DNA of 64,000 nucleotides from Rhododendron vialii (Eukaryota > Streptophyta > Magnoliopsida > Ericales > Ericaceae). How positions within the stretch are numbered: the stretch's first letter is position 1; each line of letters starts with the position of its first letter. Both the position numbers and the translations under genes were made by a program. The stretch covers positions 37,229,501 to 37,293,500 of the forward strand of contig NC_080567.1 of NCBI RefSeq assembly GCF_030253575.1, read 5' to 3'. Positions 1 to 10,179 of the stretch are shown piece by piece. The notes beneath the pieces are model-generated. The model had not been told where the DNA came from and ran no database searches. It saw only the letters and a program-made list of their open reading frames with translations.

Positions 1-270
1 CAGGAGTGTGATTTTTCCAGTTTTGTAGTCCCGTTTTGCGTTCTGAAAATGATAAGTTGAATGAAGACGGCAAAAAAAATGCAAAGCTTGTTCTGAATTT
101 GTATCTGTGAGTGCATTTTGTATGAATAACACCAGAAGATGGAAAGACTCGTTATAAGAAGACAGTGCACATAAACACACACAAAAAAAATATTACCAAA
201 GCAGAAACAGCATAAAAGTTGAGGAGATCCTTCTGCAAACTCCAATATGTTGCAACCCGAGTGTGCGCGC

Positions 271-324
<54 letters not shown>

Positions 325-1415
325 CATTAGTCTGGTGTGTAAAGGAATGCTAGTAGAAAAAACAGAACTAGCCATAAGCTGCTCCAGCAAACTCAATTAG
401 CGCAACCATTCAGTTCCCGTTTGAGCTTGTAGAGAAAATTGAAGTTTGTGGTGTCGAAAGGCATGTTTTAAGAGGAATGTTACGGGTACCGAAAAACCAT
501 ACTGAAAATTTACTTCATACTCACAATAAGTGTAGGTCCCATCTCGGATGTTTATGGGCAAAGTATACTTATTATAAGTATGAAGTAGCCTTTTCGCTAT
601 GCTTTTTCGGTACCCCATAGCATCACCATCACCGTAGGAATAAGGTATTACTAGTAGTATTTTTGGGGGTTGATTCTCAAAATATCATGAAAGAGGGCCA
701 AACTCCTACATGCGCCACAAGCATTGCTATCAAACAAACCAAGCTACTCGAACTCACTTAATGATCGGCTCATTAACAAATCATGTATTCGACTTTGTAC
801 ATAAACGACTTGAGTTTAAACACTTTCTTTGAGTTTTGTTAATTGGTTAGCAAAACTTGAAACCACCACTATTCAGCTCGATAATTTTATTACGAGAGCT
901 TGTTTCGTGATTGCTTCCATTATAAAACTAGTTCGAGATCAACACTTGATAATTGTACGAGTTCTAATGCACCTTAAAAGTTCATCAAAATTTCCAATTC
1001 AGCCAACTCACTCATTAAAACAAAAAATTATTTGTTGGTCTCGGGGCACCGCCACCATTATCCACCGTACATTGTTGTGGGGCCAGTTTATGACCCCACG
1101 AAAATGTGCGATGGATAAGGGTCAAAATACCAAACCAACCACATGCACGGTTGTAGTCACCTTTCTTGTCAACCACCAGTGAGAACAAAATGAAGGCCAC
1201 ATTGTGACTCTGTGAGGACTGAGGAGAGAGAAAGAGATGCCTCCAAATGGTATAAAAGGGTTATTGAATGGACGAGAGCAAGTTTAGCTACGGCTGTGGC
1301 CACTTGCCTGCATTCTTCCGAATTCCAATTAGAACCATGCATGCCAACAGAAACGAACCATTTTCATTGTCCATATAACCGAACATCCTTTTTTTGTTTT
1401 GAACCCCAAAAGTTG

Positions 1416-1416
<1 letters not shown>
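1..1416. other. Intergenic region upstream of the small OXS3-like gene
   Basis: I see no supportable gene here. The stretch holds a long GA microsatellite (listed separately). It also has an AT-rich segment at about 720-1010 with scattered motifs of the 'gctcgaactcgag' type, which resemble the dispersed hAT-like family seen at 7557-7876 and 62549-62896. The reading frames in this stretch are short, compositionally simple and match nothing I recognise. Confidence 0.6.
271..323. repeat. (GA)n microsatellite
   Basis: An uninterrupted GA dinucleotide run of about 52 bp, directly visible. It is one of several GA/CT runs in the window, most of which sit next to gene starts. This one has no obvious gene beside it. 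Confidence 0.95.

Positions 1417-1459
<43 letters not shown>
1417..1459. repeat. (CT)n microsatellite in the probable 5' UTR of the small gene
   Basis: A pure CT run of about 42 bp ending 5 bp before the proposed ATG at 1465. CT/GA runs in plant 5' leaders are common and can be bound by BASIC PENTACYSTEINE factors. That role here is inference. Confidence 0.9.
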
Positions 1460-1462
<3 letters not shown>

Positions 1463-1464
1463 AT

Positions 1465-1873
1465 ATGGAGAAAGAAACTGAACGTAACATGAGGAGTTTT
1501 GACATGGATATGCAGAAGACTGATCTTACACAGAAGTAAGAAAAGAAGCTGTTTTTACATGGATTCAGTAATCCACCGCTTATCAAAAAAAAACAAAAAA
1601 AGTAATCAACCCATGCTTCATTCAAAGTGACCACAAATTGAATTTTCCTTTCTTTTCTTTTTTTCCTTGTACAGCAGGAGAGGACTGTCGAGGTACTATT
1701 CAGGTAAAGCACGCTCATTTGTGTGCATGGCCGAGGTTCGGTGTGTGGAAGATCTCAAGAAACAAGAACACCCCCAGAAGAGGAAGAAGCATTCTGAGAG
1801 GCTGGTTCCTCCCCTTCCGTGTCGGAGGGTGTCAAGTAGTGCCCAATTCGCTTCGCCCATTCTTGGAATGTAA
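1465..1873 (+). CDS. Small two-exon protein, possibly OXIDATIVE STRESS 3-like
   Basis: The model is exon 1 at 1465-1535 and exon 2 at 1675-1873, joined across a GT-AG intron whose phase fits exactly, giving 89 residues. Exon 2 begins with RRGLSRYYSGKARSF, followed by a VEDLKK motif, a basic KRKK stretch and a terminal CRRVSSS segment. The 'GLS-YY-GKA-SF ... VEDL' pattern resembles the conserved core of plant OXS3-like nuclear stress proteins. I recall the pattern but cannot verify it by search. The N-terminal 24 residues are acidic/polar and unremarkable. The start is the first ATG after a CT-rich leader. The protein is short for the family, so an extra upstream exon is possible. A partial copy of the exon 2 tail follows at about 1942-2106. 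The gene is convergent with SAE2 on the other strand. Confidence 0.55.
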
Positions 1874-2106
1874 ATTATGTAATATATTATCGCAACTCAA
1901 ACCAATAGGCTGGCTCCTCCTCTCTCGCTTCGTAGGGTGTTAAGAAACAAGAACACCCCCAGAAAAGGATGATGCATTCTGAGAGGCTGGTTCCTCCAGT
2001 CTCGTGTCATAGGGTGCCAAGTAGTAGAGCCCAATTCGGTTAGCCCATTCTTGGAATGTAAATTTTGTATTATCACAACTCAAACCAATAGGTACATGTA
2101 ATTTTA
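1757..2106 (+). repeat. Direct tandem duplication of the small gene's last-exon tail and 3' flank
   Basis: Two units with a period of about 185 bp start at 1757 and 1942. Both read as a 'KKQEHPQK ... HSERLVPP' frame and end with the same 'cccattcttggaatgtaaat' block, then 'aactcaaaccaatagg'. The second unit carries substitutions and an early stop after 'AQFG'. It has no splice acceptor of its own, so it lies in the 3' flank or 3' UTR of the gene. Confidence 0.85.
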
Positions 2107-2109
2107 TGT

Positions 2110-2517
2110 ATCAAAGCCACAAAAAATTTGCACAAATATGAAATGAATAGAAACAGTTTCCTCTCATCTGCATCTAGTGAATGAAAAGGGATAGAGAAGG
2201 CAATGATTCAGAATAATTAGAAGCAGAGACATAAACCTGTCATTAATCGGCTATCCTCGTTTCCCAAAATCTAAAGCTGATAATTACAAGTTTCAGCCTC
2301 AACAAATCTGTTAAGTTAGGACAGATACAAATTGTACCTACAGTTTGAATTACAAAAGTTAAAAGGGGGCAAAAAATTACATGTATCTACTCAAGCGAAA
2401 AGGTTTAGACCTAACCATGAAGATCCCCTGAAGTTGCAAAAAGAATCACCATTCCCCTCTAACAATGGTACAAAATGAAAATGTGATAAGCCCATATCAA
2501 AGTTAGAACCAGCAACA
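2110..2517 (-). other. 3' flank and probable 3' UTR of SAE2
   Basis: About 400 bp between the tail duplication and the SAE2 stop codon. It is AT-rich with no supportable gene. Because SAE2 is read leftwards, this stretch should hold its 3' UTR and polyadenylation signals, but I could not pick one convincing signal. Confidence 0.5.
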
Positions 2518-5500
2518 CTATTGCAACCTCTTCTTCTTGCTGCCATCTGAATTGCCATCATCAAGCATGAACAGATCATCGCCATCGTCATCGTCATCAA
2601 TTTCGTGCAGTTCGTTTTTAGAAGAATCAGGAAGGGTAGCATCAGACATTTCAGGCAACTTTCGTTTCTTCCCAGTAGTAGCGCTCTCAATTCCGGTCGG
2701 AACAATTTCTATATCACTATCTTCTTTGGTCTCCAGAGAAACTGCCTCAGATGCATTTGATGTGCTCGCACCATTTTCAGTAGAAGTGGTCTTATCCTTT
2801 TCTTTTGTCCATCCAGAGAGAACCATCCCATCAGGTTCTTTCTCCTCATCGAAGTCCTCTCTATGACACGACATGTAAACAACACTTCTCAAGTAGCAGC
2901 TCGTATATGATATTATAGATAGAGACACCCCATGAACAGATATCGAAGTCAATCACCGAATGCATTCCACAAATTTAAGGGGTATAATAACAACCAACTA
3001 TTTTAACCTATATAAAGATGTGTCTCTCCAGTAACGAAGCAACTAAATATTCTATCCTCCGGTCTTTTTGCGCTCTCAGAAAGTTAGAAACAGCTGCCAT
3101 CCTTCTCCTAAGGGTCTCAGCTCTCGCCTCTGGCACTTGACAGCCAACTACGGCCACCTCACCATCACTATCACAACCATTAAAATGAATTGTATAATCA
3201 CATTGTAGAGAGTCGTCCATGAGGTAGCTGGAGTAGTGTCCTCAGGGAAGATTGTACAAACTATGAAGGGAAGGGACTAGCAAGGGTTGGGTAGGTGAGA
3301 ATAGAGGCTTCCTAAGTGAGATCTACAATTGTAAAGGAGTGCTTTTGGGCTTTTTGAAGGTGGTCTATGGGAGTCAACCAAGCCATAAACAATATCTAGC
3401 AACAGGCGGTTCCACAACTTCTAAATAAGTTCGACTTTTTGGTTTCCTATTTGACCCACTAATACTACCAATAAATAAGCAAATACCTAATGATGACGAG
3501 TTCCAAACAAATTTATTTGTTTACAAGGTGTGCACGTAATCACCACCCCAACAGAAAGAAAGAAAAAGAGAGCTCATAGTTACAGCGTCCCAAAAAACAT
3601 AGCAAAAAAATTAAACAAACCTGTGCTTAATATTGATATTGCAGGACAGCTCTTGCTGAAGGTCCTCAACTGTGAGAATGGTCCCACCAGAGACTGGAGA
3701 AGGCAACTCAGACAGAACCTGAGGGGGGAAGGGAAGAGTGAAGAATAATGTAAGGCACGATGCAACTCGTCGCCAAACCACAGCAACTCCGAAAATGCAG
3801 AACAATGACATGAGCCATGGATACCTTTTCTAGGTTTGCTTGATAGTTGGCTACCATATCTTCTTCAAGATCATCACCAACCTCATAAAGAAGGGCTGAC
3901 CCATGCATAATCAAAGGAGAACTCATGCCAAGCATCGCTTCGACAATCTTTTCAACAAAATCCCTCAACTTTGAACGAGAAGTGTTAACCTCAAGCAACA
4001 GGGGTGTCTGCGCACAAACATACAGCCTGAGGTTAGCAGGAAGTAGTGGACCCAGATTTGTACTACCAACAAAAAAAAAACACCCACAAGAACAAAGAGA
4101 ACATAAATGCACCTCAGAACAAACATAGCAGGATTTGTTTGGCTCAAACGGCTCAACTGGCATAAGAAGCATCTTCCTTGAGGGATGTTCAAGGCAATAC
4201 GTCATCCTGCACAGACTTTCGAATCATCAGCATGCTTTATGGAAACTTATAATTCGTGTAAAAAGTACATTCCTGATTGCCTCTACTTCTGCAGACAACA
4301 AGACGCAAAAAGTAAAATAAAGAACATAGACCATTTAGATCACCTACCCACATTTTTTCCCAACAAAGGGCATTCGTGAATAGAGTCAATGCATTTTCAC
4401 AGACTTGCTCTATGTGAAACACCAAAAAATCCAGTGTATAAATACTCATTTTCAATACTGCAACAGATGCTGGAATTTTAGGTACTTAGTGAGAGTGGAG
4501 TTCTCCTTTAACTCAAGCACTGATCCACTTTTTATATGGCTTCATGACAGGTGCAATTGTATATTATAAGCTACGCATCAAACAAAGCGGCACCCCAGAA
4601 ACAGCAGATACATCTAACAGTGGAACAAACCCAACAAAGATGAAGTTACACGGAACTCCATGGAAAAGAGGTCTAGAAATGCAATACTTCAAACAAAGAC
4701 ACGCACGCTTAGATAAAAACCAAAAGAATGGTGCCCTACCTGTAATTGTTTGCATCATTCTGCAGCACCTTAATTGCCTCGATCACAATCAATCCAGCAA
4801 TGATAGCATTTGTTGTTGCAACAGCATGAACAATATTTCCAGCAATACCTTTAGCTTCGAAAAGGCTATGCAAAGGAATACCAAAGGAAGCAGCCCGGAT
4901 GTTTGCAGCAGCTGTAACAAATTCTACAGCCAACTGATCATCTTTATCGAAACTCAAGTTACCAATTTCCTGTGTGTCCATGAGATAAAAGAGAGAAGAT
5001 AGGGCAAGTGAAGAAAAACAAAAAAGATTAGTTTCATACTGAAAACAAGCCCAAAATAAAAGGCAAGGTAGCAAACCGAACCTTCTCTCTTTTCACAAAA
5101 AACAATCTTAGCGCCTCAAAGAATACTCTTGAATTTTCCCTCAGGTTCCATATATCTTGCGGATTCTTCAGCCCTAGAGATGCCATAGCAGACACAGATG
5201 ATGAATCATCAGCCACAAAAGATTTATCCGCGTTCCCGTTCTGTTGAATAAGTTCAATAGGCAGGACATCTCTAATGTATAAAGGCTTAGGCCTGGCACG
5301 GTTTTTCCATGTCTCTTCATTAGATAAAGCTACTCCAATGTTGTAACCGAAAACATGATCATATATTTTCCTCCCGTACTGCTCAATGTCTTCATCCTTT
5401 TTACGTTCAAAAACATCTTCTGCATGCTCTGATGAGCTAGTAGCATCACTGGAACGCACATTGAGATCATTGTCCTGGTTTTTGTCCCCAAAGAGCTTCG

Positions 5501-8500
5501 CAAAAAGTAGATCCTTTGCCCATACAATACAGTGAACAAACTGCAACATTGCCGCAATGACATCAAAGCTTACAGTTAAGAGGGCTAAATATCATCTACA
5601 TAAAGGGACACAGATTGAGCCGTAAATTCTCATTACAAGCCCAGTAAAAGCTTACAATTCTGATATCGATAGTCTCATCAAAAGACACAGAACATGACAG
5701 AACCACAAATGTCTTCTGGAAATTTTTAGACCATACAAAAACACAAACTAATTAAAATACTGTTACAGATTTCCTAAGAGCGCGTATTATGCTTATGTGA
5801 CCAAGGTATCCGAGGCTTTGCCCCGACTAATCACACTGGTATTATTTTCCCATCCCAGGTAATTTTCAGGGCTAAGTCTTTAAGGTAGAAATCTCAAACG
5901 TCGCGAGAGGTGGAATCAACCATTGCTCCACCGCTTGAGATTCGAAGCTAAGATCGCTTGAAGAAAAGTTCAAGCTCCTTGCCACTTGCGTAACCCCCAT
6001 AGTTTTCTGAGTACACATTTTGAGCTCATTCCATCCAGTATTAACTGACTTAAACGCAAAACTTCACATATGACAAACAATACAAAGACGACAGAAATAG
6101 GAGTGAATACCTTTGATGGAGTACTTGTGATGGTACACACGGGATAACTTTTGGGAGCAGGTTTAGGCTGGCATTCATAGCATTCTGTTTTGCCTTTGAT
6201 ATGTACAGTGACCTGCTTCCCGGGAAAAAAAAAAAAAAAAAAGGATTAGGCAAGAAAACAAGAATATTGTAGTTATGGAAAAAAACAATTTAGTAAGAAT
6301 TTGTAGGACAAAATGCAGAAGTCAAATCACGAGTTTGAAAAGCGTAAAATTTCAGAGCATATGTCAGGGTTCAAATCCTAACTCCTATTATCTTGCACAT
6401 AAGGGGGGGGGGGGGGGAGGGGGGGGGGGGGGCGGTGGTGCGAAGACACAACCATTAGAGATAATTCAAGCATGGCATGAGCTCTGCCAACGACACTGGT
6501 AAAACATCCTTAAAAAGCAGGGATAGCAGGATATGTTGGACAGGTAGGAAGTATATCTATATAATGTAGTTGTTCGCGTAAACTTTCAAACAATGGGTCT
6601 CCAACCTAAATTTGAAGGAAAAGGTTTTCTAATCCAAGAAAAGCAACTCAAGCCATAGGATATCCAGCTATTAGGACAGGCTGAGGCCATTGCCGGCTTT
6701 GTCACTAGTTAAGCAAAGGTTGCAATATTGGCTTGTCAATCAAGCATGTATTTGTAGTTTTTTCGAAGTGTTCTTTTAGTCCATATTGGATAGAGCATAA
6801 TTATTGCATCTTTTTCCAATTTATTCAGAGGCCCTTATCGATAGATACACTCAGGAATGGCATATCTAAACAATTAAGTTAAACACAAAACCCATGAACA
6901 AGCATATAAGCAAGCCTGATTTGGAAATAAACTCATGCTGTTATATGTCTCAAAGAATTTGGAAAACATAATATCACCTGCCCAAGAAACCCGGTAGTCC
7001 CGCTCTCAATCAATGGAACGCCACCTGCCAAGCAGAGGCGGTTTACATGTCGCCTTGCATCTAAGTTGTCGAGTCCATTCAAAACAACGTTGAATTGCTT
7101 AAAAAAGTCAACATTGAATTCTGAATCTTTAACATTTGCATGGTATGGGGTAATGCTTATGTGAGGCCTAAATCTTAACACAGCATCCCGAGCAACCTGG
7201 TTGTTGAATTATCAAAGCATATATAAACCAACAAACAAATAAAAGATAGTAGTGTCATAGAATGTGGCAGAAAACAAGATGAAGGGCTGAATAACCTCAC
7301 TTACTTTAGCCTTAGATAGCCCAACATGAGATTTTCGGAACAAGAATTGTCTGTTTAAGTTACTCACTTCTATCGTGTCCATGTCAATCTGAAAACAAAT
7401 AGAAAGAATTGAGCAACAAACAACCCCACCCCCTCCTAACAATAAGGGAGGAAGAATAAAACAAGAAGATACAGAGTACTTTTAGGAAATATTCTTCATC
7501 AACACAAATTGAGGCGTATTCCAATTATTTGCATAAGGAACCACGTCCATCAAGTTGGGTTGATAAATAAACCGACCGACCAGAACAGATGATTGTTCAA
7601 GCTTGGTTGTAAACTTAATGAGCTTAAAAATATGTTCAAGCTTCGCTTATTTATGAGGCGAACTGACCACGATCTCTTGTAGCTTGAAAATTTAAACATC
7701 ATACGTCCAACGAGCTGAGCATTAACTTGTTCAAGCTTGATTTGAAAGCTATAGTTAACGAGCTTCAAAAAAACATTTAAACCAGGTTTATTTTTGAGAC
7801 AAACCAATCTCAAACGAGCTTTTAACAAGCGAACACAAGCTCGAACTCGAGCAGTTCGGTTCATTTATAAGCCCTAGATAAAGTAGTCCATTAGGCCATA
7901 ATAATTCAATAACAACACCCCACCCCACCCCCACATCCACACAAACACAAAAACAGGTGTCATTAGGAAAACCGGAAAAAGTGAAAACTTAAAAACTCAA
8001 AACTTTCAAACATAAACCCTCTGCCAACGAACTTTGGTTATTTATGAGACAAACCAACTTCAAACGAGCGGGCTTGGAAACAAGCTCGAACTCGAGCGGT
8101 TTGGTTCGTTCATGAGCCTTACATAAAAGAACAGTTGTATAAAAAAAATAACTATGACCCTCTGCCGACAAACTTCGGGTGAGGGGCTCAAGGGAAACCC
8201 AGAACCCCAAAGGGAGTAAGAGGGATACCCACCACAAAACCAATGAGAAACCCTAAACCCTAAATCTTACAACACTAAAAAAAATCCACTAATTACAACA
8301 ATTGTGGAAAAATAAAGTGGGGAAAACGAGTTGAGAGGGGTCTACTGACGATGTGGATGTCCTGAAAGCCAGAGAGGGCTAGAGTTTTGAGAAGCTCGCA
8401 GCCAATACCACCAGCACCAACCATGAGCACTTTTGCGCCCTAAACAGTGCAAAATACGCAGTTATCTATCACTTCAATCGGGTGTAAATAAGAGATTAAA

Positions 8501-8576
8501 GTGGGAATACAGAACATGAATAGCGAGAAGTACGTGGGTATACCTTGATTGCGGATAACTGTTGCTCGGAAGCCAT
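2518..8576 (-). CDS. SAE2: SUMO-activating enzyme subunit 2 (SAE2/UBA2), 11 exons
   Basis: Catalytic subunit of the nuclear SUMO E1. With SAE1 it adenylates SUMO and carries it as a thioester to the E2 SCE1. Exons in reading order: 8576-8544, 8439-8350, 7388-7305, 7196-6978, 6212-6111, 5540-5082, 4969-4740, 4206-4113, 4007-3825, 3718-3621, 2860-2518. All phases fit and give 644 residues (Arabidopsis about 625). Visible parts: [11 protein letters not shown] start, nucleotide loop GAGGIG at 19-24, a [14 protein letters not shown] motif, catalytic Cys168 in [11 protein letters not shown], zinc cysteines 153/156 (CYEC) and 432/435 (CYVC), a ubiquitin-fold domain at about 438-545, and an acidic tail with basic KKRK and KKKRLQ patches that look like nuclear signals. 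Several donors are weak (GTCAGT after exon 2, GTTCGG after exon 6). Nothing suggests loss of function. Confidence 0.95.
5795..5998 (-). mobile_element. tRNA-derived SINE-like sequence in SAE2 intron 5
   Basis: Read on the minus strand, this intronic block starts near 'gggggttacgcaagtggc'. About 50 bp later it has a B-box-like 'gcttcgaatct', and it ends in a pyrimidine/purine-rich stretch. The pattern fits a plant SINE inserted in the same sense as SAE2. I could not find a clean target duplication. Confidence 0.45.
6403..6432 (+). repeat. Poly-G tract in SAE2 intron 4
   Basis: A run of 15 G, one A, then 14 G, followed by 'cggtgg'. On the SAE2 coding strand it is a C tract. Such a run could form a G-quadruplex on the non-coding strand. 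Its length may also be unstable or mis-sequenced. Confidence 0.85.
7557..7876. mobile_element. hAT-like non-autonomous element in SAE2 intron 2
   Basis: The right end reads, in reverse complement, 'tagggcttataaatgaacc'. The left end reads 'gggttgataaataaaccga', so the two form imperfect terminal inverted repeats of about 20 bp. The interior is full of 'caagctt' and 'cgagctt' motifs. A second partial copy with the same 'aactcgagcggtttggttcg' end lies at about 8020-8125. The same family ends recur in the tandem array near 60-62.9 kb. No coding sequence is present, and I could not fix a target duplication. Confidence 0.5.
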
Positions 8577-8579
8577 TGA

Positions 8580-8860
8580 GGAGAGAGAGAGAGGGGTGGG
8601 AAAGTCAAAGAGTGACGATTTATTAAAGAGTGGGTGTATACGAAGAGGTTTTTAGAGAGAGAGTGAAGGGAGGTTTTTTTTTCTTTTTTCTTTTTTTGGT
8701 GGGTGTGAAGAATCGAAGGCGGGTGTGGGGAAAAGGAAAGGTTGGGGAATCCTGGTGTGGTCTTCTCTTCTGCCCTATTGCTTCGACGAAAGGGCGCCAA
8801 AAGGTAAACTCTCTCTCTCTCTCTCTGTAAGATCTCTCTCACTCTCGGAAGAAGCGATGC
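8580..8860 (-). promoter_or_regulatory. SAE2 5' leader and core promoter region
   Basis: Immediately upstream of the SAE2 ATG (on the minus strand) lie short GA/CT runs at 8581-8594 and 8811-8826, and a T-rich block near 8676-8697. This fits a pyrimidine-rich plant 5' leader and promoter. No clear TATA box was chosen, as expected for a housekeeping gene. Precise transcription start is unknown. Confidence 0.4.
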
Positions 8861-9330
8861 AGTAAGGTCGTGTTTGGGAGTGGGCTAAGGGCTAAAACTA
8901 AAGACTAATTTCGGAGGGAGCTGCTGTCCAGTTTTTTTCTTTGTCCAGGGTCCAGTTTTGGGCCTTCGTTGGCTTAAGGTAGGCTAACAATTGATCGGTC
9001 CAAAAATGGTCGGTACACCTAGCAGTACTTTAAAAAAAATGGACAGGAGCTTCCTGCGTTTCATCTTGCCTTACTAGTGATACTATTTGCTCTCATTCTA
9101 AACTCTTGGTTTTTTTTTTTTTATTTTAAAAGACGATAGGATATTAGTGTGTTAGATTATTACGATTATCAACCTTCTGTCAATACGAGTTGAACCCCTA
9201 GTCTCACGCTTCAAAACTCCAAAAGTGGTTTTGTACTAATGTTCTCAATTGTCGTTCTTATAAATTTGAAAAGGTTAAAAACCTGAAATATTTTTGGAAG
9301 ATACTTTCACATTTTAGCTCTTGCTTTCAG
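8860..9330. other. Intergenic spacer with a possible SINE remnant
   Basis: No gene seen. Around 9115-9250 the minus strand carries a B-box-like 'ggggttcaactcg' with an A-rich tract on its 3' side, which may be an old SINE. Otherwise the stretch is AT-rich and unremarkable. Confidence 0.4.
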
Positions 9331-9338
9331 TCACGTTT

Positions 9339-9517
9339 TTTTTTTTTTGGTCACACAGTATAATTAGCGGGAGTTAGCGAGGTGTGTTAGGTTAACACAG
9401 AGAGTGCAGAGACTATCCATAACCCTGCCCCAAACTATCCACGGAGGGGTTGAACCTCCGCCTCCTAAAGGAGGAGAGTGGTAGGCAATCAACTGCACTA
9501 GGCAAAGGTTCCTTCCC
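9339..9517 (-). mobile_element. tRNA-derived SINE with target-site duplication
   Basis: On the minus strand the element has an A-box-like 'tagtgcagttg' (9500-9490) that fits the pol III consensus, and a B-box-like 'ggttcaacccc' near 9457-9446. Its 3' end is a poly-A tail, seen as the T-run at about 9339-9348. The flanks repeat 'tcacgttt' at 9331-9338 and 9518-9525, a plausible target duplication. About 180 bp, a normal SINE size. Confidence 0.7.
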
Positions 9518-9596
9518 TCACGTTTACACGAGCGTGTTATGTAACTCAGGTCGTACTTTTATAACTTTCTATCTAGTACTACTAAATTGACTTTTG

Positions 9597-10179
9597 GTCG
9601 CTGGTAGGCCTGTCAATGGGCCGGATCCGATCCGGATCCGACAGATCCGGATCCGGATCCGGATCCGATAAGACACAATCCGATCCGGATCCGATAAGAC
9701 TCAAATCCGATAGTGGTAATCCGGATCCGAATCCGAAAAATCCGGATCCGAATCCGAAAATCCGAATCCGATCCGGAAACTTTTTTTACTTCAAAAATTT
9801 TAGCAAAAAAAAATATTTTTTTCAAAAAAATACAATTTTTTTTTTCAAAAAAAAATTATTTTCCGAAAAAAATTTTAAAAAATTTAAAAAATAAAATAAA
9901 AATAAAAATACAACTTCTTAAACATTTTTTTTTTCAAAATAAAAATTTTACTATTTTTTTAAAAAAAATTAAAATTTTTTAAAAAAATGAAGTTCGGATT
10001 CGGATTGATAACGGATTTAATCCGATCCGATCCGGATCCGATCCGGATCCGTATTGAATTACCGGATCCGGATTATCGGATTATCGGATCGATGTTATCG
10101 GATTCGGATCCGGATCCGGATCGGATTTTTCGAATCGGATCCGGATCGAATCCGGTCCATTGACAGGCCTAGTCGCTGG
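9597..10179. mobile_element. Non-autonomous hAT-type element with perfect TIRs and 8-bp target duplication
   Basis: The element spans 9605-10171 (567 bp). Its ends are perfect 15-bp inverted repeats, TAGGCCTGTCAATGG at the left and its reverse complement at the right. The flanks are an exact 8-bp direct repeat, gtcgctgg, at 9597-9604 and 10172-10179, which is the hAT signature. Subterminal zones at both ends are packed with overlapping ggatccgg/atccgaatcc motifs, the usual layout of transposase binding arrays. The core (about 9780-9990) is almost pure A/T. The open frames across it only reflect the repeat and encode no transposase. Confidence 0.9.

Noticed and set aside
3008..3220. 70-codon minus-strand frame inside SAE2 intron 10
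   Set aside because: The flanking SAE2 exons join in correct phase without it, it has no matching splice sites, and I recognise no family.
9616..9982. Overlapping frames rich in DPDP/RIRI repeats on both strands
   Set aside because: They are translations of the GGATCC-rich subterminal repeats and poly-A/T core of the hAT element, not proteins.
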